Part shown: piece by piece, positions 1 through 6,033 of the stretch
Layout of the letters: every line of letters starts with the position of its first letter
How positions within the stretch are numbered: the first letter of the stretch is position 1
Assembly: GCA_034429475.1 (NCBI GenBank)
Contig: DAOUGD010000300.1
Span: forward strand, 1-7,303
Direction of reading: 5' to 3'
From: JAKQHY01 sp034429475
GTDB taxonomy: Bacteria; Chloroflexota; Anaerolineae; B4-G1; SLSP01
DNA: 7,303 nt
The notes under the pieces: model-generated
Database searches by the model: none
The model's input: the letters and a program-made list of their open reading frames with translations, nothing else
Told to the model about the DNA's origin: nothing
Program-made: the position numbers and the translations under genes

Positions 1-129
1 GATCGCAAAGACCGCCGCGACTTGAGTATTTTCCGCATCGGGTTGGATAGTATCGAGCGCCATTTGACCAATGCCGAACCTTTCAAGATTGTCTGGCTAC
101 CCTACTTTGAAAAACTGTCCGGTGGCTAG
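1..129 (+). CDS. Transposase, C-terminal fragment (5' end outside window)
   Basis: An open frame enters from the left edge and stops at TAG 127-129, giving 42 residues. It contains the stretch LSIFRIGLDSIERHL and ends PYFEKLSGG. The 'SIFRxGLDxLxxxL' pattern resembles the C-terminal helix after the catalytic domain in IS4-like DDE transposases; this match is from memory and the family is only tentative. The DDE residues would lie outside the window. Its last 47 bases overlap, on the opposite strand, the aberrant end of the M23 peptidase gene, as expected if an insertion sequence landed in that gene. The stop codon sits almost at the apparent element end, so the coding region probably runs into the terminal inverted repeat. 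It could instead be a decayed remnant; the window does not show whether the rest is intact. Confidence 0.55.
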   Translation, partial: DRKDRRDLSIFRIGLDSIERHLTNAEPFKIVWLPYFEKLSGG

Positions 130-130
130 A
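1..130 (+). mobile_element. Right end of an insertion sequence (boundary approximate)
   Basis: Host-like coding sequence of the M23 gene reads sensibly down to the codons for NPVSG (about 131-145) and then becomes nonsense inside the transposase frame. The element tip is therefore placed at about 125-133. Read inwards from the chromosome, the candidate tip is CTAGCCACCGGACAG (115-129). The matching inverted copy and the target duplication would be to the left of the window and cannot be checked here. Confidence 0.5.
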
Positions 131-787
131 ACCACTTACAGGATTACCATAGATATCGGTGACTTTTCCAATTGCGGTTGCAGTTTGGGTTGTTCCATAG
201 GCATAAGGTTTTATCCAAAGTTCAGGGTTACGAGACCTGTTTTCTGAATCTATAAAGGGTGCGCCTTCAAGTTTTGCATTACAATCTGGATTTAGAACTA
301 TTTGAAGATGCAGATGGTGACCGTCAGAATAGCTACCAGTATTATCAACTTGAGCGATTTGTTGCCCCTTGATTATGGCTGAACCTATCGTGGGGACTAC
401 ACTGTTATACTTCAAGTGGAGATACATTGAGTAAACACAAACCGTTTGGTTCGACTCGCGGTCGTAATGTCGTCTAGTATGACGGAGCAGCACAAAGTTG
501 CCCCATTCTCCTATTTTGAGGTTGTTATCTATATTCTCTCGCATATCTACAATGTAACCATCTGCAAGTGCAAATACGCTTGTGCCTATTTCATTTGGGA
601 AATCCACGCCTCTATGACCGGATTCCGCCCATAAATAATCTTGGTAAATTTGATTTACGTTATTAGAAACAGGTCGTTCATTTAAATGTGCTCCGTAGAT
701 TTGTGAAACTACTGCAAGTAGCACCAATAGTGTTGCACTAATCCCCAACGCCCATCCCTTTATATGTGATCTAATATGAGTTTTCAT
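83..787 (-). CDS. M23 (LytM-type) metallopeptidase, IS-truncated
   Basis: A 234-residue, probably membrane-anchored zinc peptidase of the LytM/M23 family, which cleaves peptidoglycan cross-bridges outside the membrane. Residues 12-33 form a hydrophobic signal/anchor segment after a basic N-terminus. The zinc and catalytic motifs are present: HxxxD at H58-D62 (HRGVD), YLHL with H124, and HLH at H158-H160, so the catalytic fold looks complete. Residues 206-219 (IGKVTDIYGNPVSG) look like the opening strand of a carboxypeptidase-regulatory-like beta-sandwich. That domain breaks off, and the last 13 or so residues are read from the antisense strand of the adjacent transposase. The start is supported by GAAAGGG (799-805) about 11 bases upstream. 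It is 16 bases downstream of the lipoprotein gene and is probably co-transcribed with it. The native protein was probably longer; whether the truncated product is made or active is unknown. Confidence 0.82.
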   Translation of the reverse strand: MKTHIRSHIKGWALGISATLLVLLAVVSQIYGAHLNERPVSNNVNQIYQDYLWAESGHRGVDFPNEIGTSVFALADGYIVDMRENIDNNLKIGEWGNFVLLRHTRRHYDRESNQTVCVYSMYLHLKYNSVVPTIGSAIIKGQQIAQVDNTGSYSDGHHLHLQIVLNPDCNAKLEGAPFIDSENRSRNPELWIKPYAYGTTQTATAIGKVTDIYGNPVSGSSHRTVFQSRVARQS

Positions 788-803
788 AACAAAGTTTTCC
801 CTT

Positions 804-2105
804 TCAAGGAATTACAAGGAAATCTTCGGGATTACCTAGACTGACATCCATTTTCCGCTGTGTTCCATTGCTTAAATCCATAGTCCACATTTCTTTAGAT
901 TCATTCTTGAAGTAAATGACCTGGTTGCCATCAGGTGTCCATACTGGAAGTGTCTCGTAGGCGGGAGTCGTGGTCAGTCGTTGCAGATTTTGCTCCGTTA
1001 TATCTATAAGCCATAAATCCGCCATTTCCTCTGTTTTTTCATAAAGCGCTATGCCGGCAAAAACAATCCACCGTCCTCTGGGCGACCAGGTTGGGCAACT
1101 CGCAACGATGTCTATGTCTTGGGTGAGTTGCAGCGGGTCAGTTCCATTGGAATTGATCACCCACAAATTGTAAGTGGTACGACTCGAGCTTTTTCCCGCT
1201 GTAGACACGTAGAGTATTTTTTCTGTATCTGGCGCCCATTGTGGACTATAGATAAAACGGTCAGAAGCGGGTACTAGCTGTTGGGGGGGGATGCTACCGG
1301 CAATGTCTGCGACCATGAGTGCCTGTGACTGACGGAATATCATGTCGAGGAAGGCAATACGCTGACTATCGGGAGACCAACTCATCTCTGAAACGAAGTG
1401 TTCATTTTGGTAATCAACGGCATAGATTTCGCGGGTTTCACGCGTGGTGGGGTTGACGATCCATAGCCCTTGTGTTTGATTATTTCGGTAAGCAATCCAC
1501 TCACCATCGGGTGACCAGGCGGGAGATGTGGCATATTCTGCCAGGAGTGTTGTATCGCCGGAATGGATGTCCATAATGTAAAGATCGAGGCGCGGTGCTT
1601 CACCTTTGGGTAAATCCATACGGCTTTCTACATTGCTTAACACCACGGCTAATTGCTTGCCATCTGGTGAAGCGCTGCCCCACTTTTCTACACCAACGGA
1701 TGTCCCGGCTACAAAACGTGATAATTGTGTATAAGCATCTATCAGTACACGCTTGGTTGAGTCGTCGCTGCGGGAAAGGTGTATCACGCTACCAGTTTTA
1801 GCAATGATAGTGTAGGGCCTTTGAGGTGTATCTACCACGATGGGAATGAAGGGGGGCTTGCCTTCAGAAACCGGCGTCACGACCGGGGTGGGAAGAGGAG
1901 TAGGAACCGGAGGGAGTGTGAAGTAGGTTGGCGGGGGAAACTGGGTACTTGTTGGCGCGGGGGCAATAGCCTCTTGGGTAGATACTGATGCAGCAGCGGG
2001 CACCGGCGGTGCGGGCGTGGGGGCCGCGCTACGCGGGACACAGCCGGCGCAGAGGATCAGGCTGCCCAACAGACACACAGTGTAAATCAAAGTATGGGTT
2101 TTCAT
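804..2105 (-). CDS. Lipoprotein with TolB/WD40-like beta-propeller
   Basis: A 433-residue predicted exported protein. The signal peptide has a basic start (MKTH), a hydrophobic core and a lipobox-like LCAGC with Cys at residue 22; the -3 position is Cys, which is atypical, so lipidation is likely but not certain. A Pro/Ala/Thr-rich stalk covers about residues 23-90. Six blade motifs of the 'WSPDGxxIAY' type follow, near residues 146, 198, 244, 290, 339 and 388, matching the six blades of TolB-like (PD40) propellers. Such propellers usually bind proteins or peptides at the cell surface; the ligand is unknown. The ATG at 2103-2105 is preferred over the in-frame ATG at 2171 because AAGGAGAG lies about 7 bases upstream and the signal peptide starts there, while the longer version would overlap the promoter. 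It is first in an operon with the M23 peptidase, which suggests a shared role at the envelope. Confidence 0.8.
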   Translation of the reverse strand: MKTHTLIYTVCLLGSLILCAGCVPRSAAPTPAPPVPAAASVSTQEAIAPAPTSTQFPPPTYFTLPPVPTPLPTPVVTPVSEGKPPFIPIVVDTPQRPYTIIAKTGSVIHLSRSDDSTKRVLIDAYTQLSRFVAGTSVGVEKWGSASPDGKQLAVVLSNVESRMDLPKGEAPRLDLYIMDIHSGDTTLLAEYATSPAWSPDGEWIAYRNNQTQGLWIVNPTTRETREIYAVDYQNEHFVSEMSWSPDSQRIAFLDMIFRQSQALMVADIAGSIPPQQLVPASDRFIYSPQWAPDTEKILYVSTAGKSSSRTTYNLWVINSNGTDPLQLTQDIDIVASCPTWSPRGRWIVFAGIALYEKTEEMADLWLIDITEQNLQRLTTTPAYETLPVWTPDGNQVIYFKNESKEMWTMDLSNGTQRKMDVSLGNPEDFLVIP

Positions 2106-2142
2106 GGCAAGCTCTCCTTGAAGTGAAATTAACAACGCTTCT

Positions 2143-2171
2143 ATCTTAACGCCATTGAACCCCGGAAGCAA
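2143..2171 (-). promoter_or_regulatory. Sigma-70-type promoter of the lipoprotein-M23 operon
   Basis: On the minus strand, TTGCTT (2166-2171) and TAAGAT (2143-2148) are separated by 17 bases, placing a start of transcription near 2136, about 30 bases before the lipoprotein ATG. It was found by eye and not tested; the hexamers are moderately close to consensus. Confidence 0.5.
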
Positions 2172-2189
2172 TACCGTAAATCCGGTATT
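2170..2189. promoter_or_regulatory. Perfect palindrome next to the -35 box
   Basis: Arms AATACCG (2170-2176) and CGGTATT (2183-2189) are perfect inverted repeats with a 6-base centre. The centre lies about 43 bases upstream of the inferred start site, where class II activators commonly bind. A T-run (2188-2194) follows on the + strand, so the element could also be a weak + strand terminator, although no + strand gene runs into it. Confidence 0.4.
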
Positions 2190-2194
2190 TTTTT

Positions 2195-2211
2195 CTAATG
2201 AAAATCATTAG
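2195..2211. promoter_or_regulatory. Fur-box-like palindrome
   Basis: CTAATGA-AAA-TCATTAG is a perfect 7-3-7 palindrome. Its core TAATGAAAATCATTA differs at one of 15 positions from the core of the classical Fur consensus (TAATGATAATCATTA), and it matches 14 of 19 positions of the full box. It sits about 67 bases upstream of the inferred start site. A FUR-family regulator (Fur, Zur or relative) is the natural candidate. Binding itself is inference, and the box of this organism may differ. Confidence 0.45.
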
Positions 2212-2235
2212 GAGATGTTTGAAATGAGTTTGAAA

Positions 2236-2261
2236 GCGTAGTCCGTAGGGCGTAGTCCGTA
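2236..2261 (+). repeat. Two tandem copies of a 12-base unit
   Basis: GCGTAGTCCGTA occurs at 2236-2247 and again at 2250-2261, a period of 14. It lies between the terminator and the Fur-like palindrome. No function is apparent; it looks like the short text-like intergenic repeats that some genomes carry in many places. Confidence 0.6.
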
Positions 2262-2267
2262 ACAAGA

Positions 2268-2295
2268 AAAAGCGCAGGAACACTCCTGCGCTTTT
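2268..2295 (-). terminator. Intrinsic terminator of the response regulator gene
   Basis: A perfect 12-bp stem (AAAAGCGCAGGA at 2268-2279 and TCCTGCGCTTTT at 2284-2295) with a 4-base loop. On the minus strand it is followed by TTTTTCTTGTT (2271-2261). It starts 27 bases beyond the response regulator stop codon and insulates the lipoprotein operon. The A-tract on the other arm could make it work in both directions. Confidence 0.85.
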
Positions 2296-2322
2296 GGGTA
2301 TCAGTGGATTAGCCGGCCAGTT

Positions 2323-2979
2323 TCATCCAGGGCGCTCGACTATGCCATAGTTCCACGCCCAGGCAATGGCCTCGGCGCGGCTCTCCACCTGGAGTTTGGG
2401 GAGCAAGTTGCGAATGTGGGTATCTACGGTATGGGAACTGATGGCTAAGCGGCCGGCAATGTCGTCTGTGCGCTGGCCCTGCGCCAGGAGTTTCAAGATT
2501 TCCTGTTCGCGCGCGGTCAAGTCTTCCCAACGCGCCTGAACTTCGGCGCGCCAGCGACGCATACGGGACAGTTGTTCCGCATTAAATAGGTTCTCGCCCT
2601 GCACTGCGCGCCGGATGGCCTGGACAAGCTGGGGGACCGGCAAGTGTTTATCCAGGTAGCCGGATGCCCCGGCGTCAAACATTTCCGCCAGGTACGCGTC
2701 GCGGTCGTGCGCCGAAAGCACCAAGCCAATGGTTTGCGGATAATGTTGGCGTAGCCAGGCTTCGACTTCACTGGCGCGGGGGCCGGGCATCTCGATATCC
2801 AACAACACGACGTCCGGGCGCAATTGGGACACCAAAGCCATCGCTTCCGTTCCATCACCGGCTTCGCCCACCACCTGGATATCGGAAGTTTTTTCCAGCA
2901 TCGCGCGCACGCCCTGCCGCGCCAGGGGATGGTCGTCGGCCAGGATCACGCGGATGAAAGAGGATTCCATAGAATCCAT
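2323..2979 (-). CDS. NarL/LuxR-family response regulator
   Basis: A 218-residue cytoplasmic two-component transcription factor. The receiver domain (about 8-125) has the acidic pair D15/D16 (ADDHP), the phospho-acceptor D61 (VVLLDIEMP), the switch residue S89 and K111 (YLDKHLP), so phosphorylation control looks intact. The GerE/LuxR-type helix-turn-helix spans about 153-215, with LTAREQEILKLLAQG and the recognition region SSHTVDTHIRNLLPKL. The start has GAGGTAG about 5-9 bases upstream; a second ATG three codons in (2970) is possible. No sensor kinase is next to it, so it is an orphan within this window, and its targets are unknown. It is divergent from fhs and could in principle control the shared intergenic region, but nothing in the sequence proves this. 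Single-gene transcription is supported by its own promoter and terminator. Confidence 0.93.
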   Translation of the reverse strand: MDSMESSFIRVILADDHPLARQGVRAMLEKTSDIQVVGEAGDGTEAMALVSQLRPDVVLLDIEMPGPRASEVEAWLRQHYPQTIGLVLSAHDRDAYLAEMFDAGASGYLDKHLPVPQLVQAIRRAVQGENLFNAEQLSRMRRWRAEVQARWEDLTAREQEILKLLAQGQRTDDIAGRLAISSHTVDTHIRNLLPKLQVESRAEAIAWAWNYGIVERPG

Positions 2980-2992
2980 AACTTCTACCTCT

Positions 2993-3040
2993 ATACAGGT
3001 CTTTTTTTTTTAGTTTCCAAAGTGTCATTATAACCTGTAT
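2993..3040. repeat. 8-bp inverted repeat flanking the response regulator start site
   Basis: ATACAGGT (2993-3000) and ACCTGTAT (3033-3040) are perfect inverted copies separated by 32 bases, one in the transcribed leader and the other in the promoter spacer. An A/T homopolymer (T-run 3002-3011 on the + strand) lies between them. This is a candidate autoregulatory operator pair; chance is possible for 8 bp. Confidence 0.35.
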
Positions 3041-3054
3041 GACTTTTATGACAA
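3027..3054 (-). promoter_or_regulatory. Sigma-70 promoter of the response regulator
   Basis: On the minus strand TTGTCA (3049-3054), a 16-base spacer and a consensus TATAAT (3027-3032) put the start near 3020 and give a leader of about 40 bases. Preceding bases GGT just upstream of the -10 recur at the fhs promoter on the other strand. TATGAC is repeated at 3038-3043 and 3047-3052 inside the spacer/-35 region and could be part of an operator. Confidence 0.7.
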
Positions 3055-3132
3055 CGCGCCGGCGCCTTCCTTTGACCTTACCTCTCCGCTGTACCCAGAT
3101 ACTTTGTATTCTCTCTACACGCCTTTTATCCC

Positions 3133-3160
3133 TTGTTTCTCTGCCATCCCCGGTTACAAT
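3133..3160 (+). promoter_or_regulatory. Candidate fhs promoter
   Basis: TTGTTT (3133-3138), a 16-base spacer and TACAAT (3155-3160) give a start near 3167 and a leader of about 110 bases to the fhs ATG. The surrounding GGTTACAATGA matches the minus-strand GGTTATAATGA of the divergent promoter at 10 of 11 bases, which supports both calls. Confidence 0.5.
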
Positions 3161-3194
3161 GATGAGGGTAGGACTTACACAACATCATAAAACC

Positions 3195-3263
3195 GGACGC
3201 AGATTCACGCGAATTTCCGCAGATAAAAGAAAAATCTGCGTGAATCTGCGAAAATCTGCGTCC
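3195..3263. repeat. Inverted array of 10-bp-spaced 'cgcagat/atctgcg' units in the fhs leader
   Basis: The left arm carries CGCAGAT at 3198 and 3218 with a degenerate copy (CGCGAAT) at 3208. The right arm carries ATCTGCG at 3234, 3244 and 3254. Units are thus 10 bases apart on each side around a purine-rich centre. Perfect inverted pairs include CGCAGATTCACG (3198-3209) with CGTGAATCTGCG (3239-3250) and GGACGCAGATT (3195-3205) with AATCTGCGTCC (3253-3263). Similar sequences recur in intergenic DNA of several bacterial phyla, as recalled from general experience. In RNA it would form alternative hairpins ending 3 bases before the fhs ribosome binding site. Confidence 0.8.
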
Positions 3264-3279
3264 AACAGGAGGCTTTTCT

Positions 3280-5037
3280 ATGACCACTCGTACCTCGGTT
3301 CCGCCGGACATTGACATCGCCCAGGCCGCCACGGTGCGCCCGATCCGCCAGATCGCCGCCTCGGTCGGCTTGACCGAAGACGACCTGGAATTGTACGGCA
3401 AGTACAAGGCCAAAGTTCACCTGGATGTGCGCGACCGCCTTGCCGCGCGGCCCACCGCGAAGTACATTGACGTGACCGCCATCACGCCCACCCCGCTCGG
3501 CGAGGGGAAGACGACGACGACCATCGGGCTGACGCAGGCGTTGGGCGGGCTGGGCTACCAGGCCATCGCCGCGCTCCGCCAGCCCTCGATGGGGCCGACG
3601 TTTGGCGTCAAGGGCGGCGCGGCCGGCGGCGGCTACAGCCAGGTCATCCCCATGGAGGACATCAACCTGCACCTGACGGGCGACATCCACGCGATCAGCA
3701 TCGCCCACAACCTCTGCGCCGCCGCCATTGACGCGCGCCTGTATCACGAAGGCCGCTGGGGCGACGCCTTCTTCGAGAAGCAGGGGATGCGCAAACTCCA
3801 TCTTGACCCCTACTCGATCACCTGGAACCGCGTGGTGGACTTGAACGACCGCGCCCTGCGCCAGGTGCTCATCGGCCTGGGCGACAAGGCCGACGGCCCG
3901 TTGCGCCAGACCGGCTTCGACATCGCCGTAGCGAGCGAGTTGATGGCGATCCTCGCGCTGGCGACGGACATGAGCGACCTGCGCGCGCGCATCGGGCGGA
4001 TCGTCGTCGGCTCGGACGACGCCGTGAAGTCGCCGCGTCCCATCACCGCCGAAGACCTGGGCGTGGCCGGCGCGATGACCGTCCTGCTGAAGGACGCGCT
4101 GCTGCCCAACCTGCTGCAAACGTTGGAGGGCCAGCCGGTTTTCGTCCACGCCGGGCCGTTTGCGAACATCGCCCACGGCAACTCCTCGGTGGTGGCCGAC
4201 CAGCTTGGCGTCCGGCTGGCGGACTTCGTCGTCACCGAGTCCGGCTTTGGCGCGGACATGGGGATGGAGAAGTTCTTCGACATCAAGTGCCGCGCCTCCG
4301 GCCTGATCCCCGACGCGGTGGTGCTGGTGGCGACGGTGCGCGCGCTCAAAATGCACGGCGGCGGGCCGTCCGTTACGCCGGGCCGCCCGTTGGATAAAGC
4401 CTACACCGAGGAAAACCTGGCGCTCCTGCAAGCCGGGCTGTGCAACCTGGAGGCGCACATCCGCATCGCGCGGAAGTTTGGCGTGCCGGTGGTCGTCGCC
4501 ATCAACGCCTTCCCCACGGACGCGGCGGCGGAATGGGACGCGATCCGCGCGGCGGCGTTGCGCGCGGGCGCGATGGACGCCGTCGTCGCGCGGCACTGGG
4601 CCGAAGGCGGCGCGGGGGCAACGGCCCTGGCGGAAGCGGTGGTCAAAGCCGCACAAGAACCGTCGGACTTCCGCTTTTTGTACGACGCGGCGCAGCCGAT
4701 CAAGGAGAAGATCGCAACTCTGGCCCGTGAAATCTACGGCGCGGCGCGGGTGGAATACACCCCCGAAGCCGAGGCCAAGATCGCGCTTTACACTGCCCAG
4801 GGGTATGCTACCATGCCGATATGCATGGCGAAAACCCACCTCTCCCTGAGCCACGATCCCGCGTTGAAGGGCGCGCCGACCGGCTACACCTTCCCCATCC
4901 GCGACATCCGCGCGAGCGTCGGCGCGGGTTTCCTGTATCCACTGGCCGGTGACATCAACACCATGCCCGGTCTCTCCAGCCGCCCCGCGTTTATGGGCAT
5001 GGATTGGGTGGATGGGAAAGTGGTCGGACTGTCGTGA
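3280..5037 (+). CDS. fhs: Formate-tetrahydrofolate ligase
   Basis: A 585-residue cytoplasmic enzyme that joins formate to tetrahydrofolate with ATP, giving 10-formyl-THF. The P-loop TPLGEGKTT is at about 71-79. Signature one, GVKGGAAGGGY, is at 109-119 and is followed by SQVIPMEDINLHLTGD; signature two, VATVRALKMHGG, is at 350-361. HAGPFANIAHGNSS and ESGFGADMGMEKFFDIKCR are also family-typical, and the C-terminus ends in the usual MPGLSSRPA region. It is somewhat longer than the roughly 560-residue bacterial enzymes. One extra stretch lies after AIDARLYHE (about 150-178), where shorter homologues have a tight loop and the eukaryotic domain is longer. The start is fixed by AGGAGG (3267-3272), 7 bases before the ATG. 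It is followed by folD, the next enzyme of the same pathway. No key residue appears to be missing. Confidence 0.97.
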   Translation: MTTRTSVPPDIDIAQAATVRPIRQIAASVGLTEDDLELYGKYKAKVHLDVRDRLAARPTAKYIDVTAITPTPLGEGKTTTTIGLTQALGGLGYQAIAALRQPSMGPTFGVKGGAAGGGYSQVIPMEDINLHLTGDIHAISIAHNLCAAAIDARLYHEGRWGDAFFEKQGMRKLHLDPYSITWNRVVDLNDRALRQVLIGLGDKADGPLRQTGFDIAVASELMAILALATDMSDLRARIGRIVVGSDDAVKSPRPITAEDLGVAGAMTVLLKDALLPNLLQTLEGQPVFVHAGPFANIAHGNSSVVADQLGVRLADFVVTESGFGADMGMEKFFDIKCRASGLIPDAVVLVATVRALKMHGGGPSVTPGRPLDKAYTEENLALLQAGLCNLEAHIRIARKFGVPVVVAINAFPTDAAAEWDAIRAAALRAGAMDAVVARHWAEGGAGATALAEAVVKAAQEPSDFRFLYDAAQPIKEKIATLAREIYGAARVEYTPEAEAKIALYTAQGYATMPICMAKTHLSLSHDPALKGAPTGYTFPIRDIRASVGAGFLYPLAGDINTMPGLSSRPAFMGMDWVDGKVVGLS

Positions 5038-5038
5038 G

Positions 5039-5123
5039 GAGAGTAAAGAGTAATGAGTAAGAAGTAATGAGTGGAGACGGTATTTACTCATCTCTCATTT
5101 CTCATCACTCATTTCCCATTTCC
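5039..5123. repeat. Purine/pyrimidine imperfect inverted repeat between fhs and folD
   Basis: The left arm (about 5039-5077) is purine-rich, with repeated GAGTAA and AATGAGT. The right arm (about 5083-5123) is pyrimidine-rich, with repeated CTCAT and ACTCATTT. The reverse complement of the right arm aligns with the left arm with small gaps, so the RNA could fold into a long imperfect hairpin that ends just before the folD ribosome binding site. There is no T-run, so it is not an obvious terminator. It may be a dispersed intergenic repeat that processes or stabilises the message. Confidence 0.65.
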
Positions 5124-5136
5124 ACAAGGAGGACTT

Positions 5137-6033
5137 ATGACGGCACACATCATTGACGGTAATGCGATTGCCCAGGCGATTTTGGACGAAGTCGCGGCGG
5201 AGGTGGCCGCGTTGAAGGCGCGCGGCGTCACGCCGGGGCTGGCGACGGTGCTGGTGGGCGACGATCCCGCCTCGCAGACCTACGTGCGGATGAAGGGGCG
5301 GCGGTGCGCGAAGGTGGGCATCCACTCCGTTGCGCCGACGTTGCCCGGCGATGCGACGCAGGCGCAGGTGGAGGCGCTCGTCCGCGAGCTGAACGCCGAC
5401 CCAGCCATCCACGGCATCTTGATGCAACTGCCGCTGCCCAAGCACCTGAACGAAGAGGCCATCCTCAACACCATCAGCCTGGAGAAGGACGTGGATGGCT
5501 TCCACCCGGTCAACATCGGGCGGCTGGCGATGAAGGGCCGCGAGCCGCTCTTTGCGCCCTGCACCCCCGTCGGCGTGATCGAACTGCTGGATCGCAGCGG
5601 TATTGAGATTGCGGGGAAAGAGGCAGTTGTTCTGGGACGCAGCAACATCGTCGGGCTGCCGGTCTCGATGCTGCTGCTCAAGCGCGACGCCACCGTCACC
5701 GTGTGCCACTCGCGCTCGCAAGACCTGCCGGCCATCACCCGCCGCGCCGACATCCTGATCGCCGCCGTGGGTCGCGCGCTGATGGTCAAGGCGGATTGGG
5801 TCAAACCGGGCGCCGCCGTCATTGACGTGGGCACGAACAAAGTGGACGATCCCACCGGCCAACGCGGCTACCGCCTCGTCGGCGACGTGGACTTCGACGC
5901 CGTGAAAGACGTGGCCGGCTGGATCACCCCCTCGCCTGGCGGCGTCGGCCCGATGACGATTGCGATGTTGTTGAAGAATACGGTGCTGGGGGCGAAGCGA
6001 TTTGAAACTTTGCCGGATGGGAGGGGAGAATGA
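5137..6033 (+). CDS. folD: Bifunctional methylene-THF dehydrogenase / methenyl-THF cyclohydrolase
   Basis: A 298-residue cytoplasmic enzyme that interconverts 5,10-methylene-, 5,10-methenyl- and 10-formyl-THF using NAD(P). The catalytic region has YVRMK with Y49 and K53, Q97 (LMQLPLP) and D120 (KDVDGFHP). The cofactor-binding part has GRSNIVGLPVSMLL (167-180) followed by HSRS, and the closing signature PGGVGPMT is at 267-274. The length is normal for the family. The ATG at 5137 is chosen because AAGGAGG ends 4 bases upstream and family proteins begin here; an in-frame ATG at 5071 would add 22 residues translated from the repeat. It follows fhs by 99 bases, so the two probably form one operon. 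Its stop codon overlaps the start of the next gene (ATGA, 6030-6033), which implies translational coupling with an unrelated gene. Confidence 0.96.
   Translation: MTAHIIDGNAIAQAILDEVAAEVAALKARGVTPGLATVLVGDDPASQTYVRMKGRRCAKVGIHSVAPTLPGDATQAQVEALVRELNADPAIHGILMQLPLPKHLNEEAILNTISLEKDVDGFHPVNIGRLAMKGREPLFAPCTPVGVIELLDRSGIEIAGKEAVVLGRSNIVGLPVSMLLLKRDATVTVCHSRSQDLPAITRRADILIAAVGRALMVKADWVKPGAAVIDVGTNKVDDPTGQRGYRLVGDVDFDAVKDVAGWITPSPGGVGPMTIAMLLKNTVLGAKRFETLPDGRGE

Noticed and set aside
446..634. 62-codon + strand frame inside the M23 gene
   Set aside because: Opposite the conserved HxxxD-to-HxH region of the peptidase, without a recognisable domain or ribosome binding site.
2106..2171. Upstream in-frame ATG (2171) as start of the lipoprotein
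   Set aside because: The extension would precede the signal peptide, has no ribosome binding site and overlaps the proposed promoter; the ATG at 2105 has AAGGAGAG in front.
3198..3260. Short-period repeats considered as a CRISPR array
   Set aside because: Units are 7 bases with 3-base spacers and inverted halves; there are no 25-40 base repeats with unique spacers and no cas genes.
3039..3314. 91-codon + strand frame ahead of fhs
   Set aside because: It spans the response regulator promoter and the repeat array (TRISADKRKICVNLRKSA is the translated repeat) and overlaps the fhs start in another frame.
3205..5091. 628-codon open frame on the minus strand opposite fhs
   Set aside because: It is the GC-rich antisense shadow of a clear fhs gene. 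Its protein is Arg/Gly/His/Val-biased and recognisable in no family, and its ends are translated from the intergenic repeats.
5071..5136. Upstream in-frame ATG as start of folD
   Set aside because: The extra 22 residues come from the CTCAT repeat, and the strong AAGGAGG lies just before the ATG at 5137.
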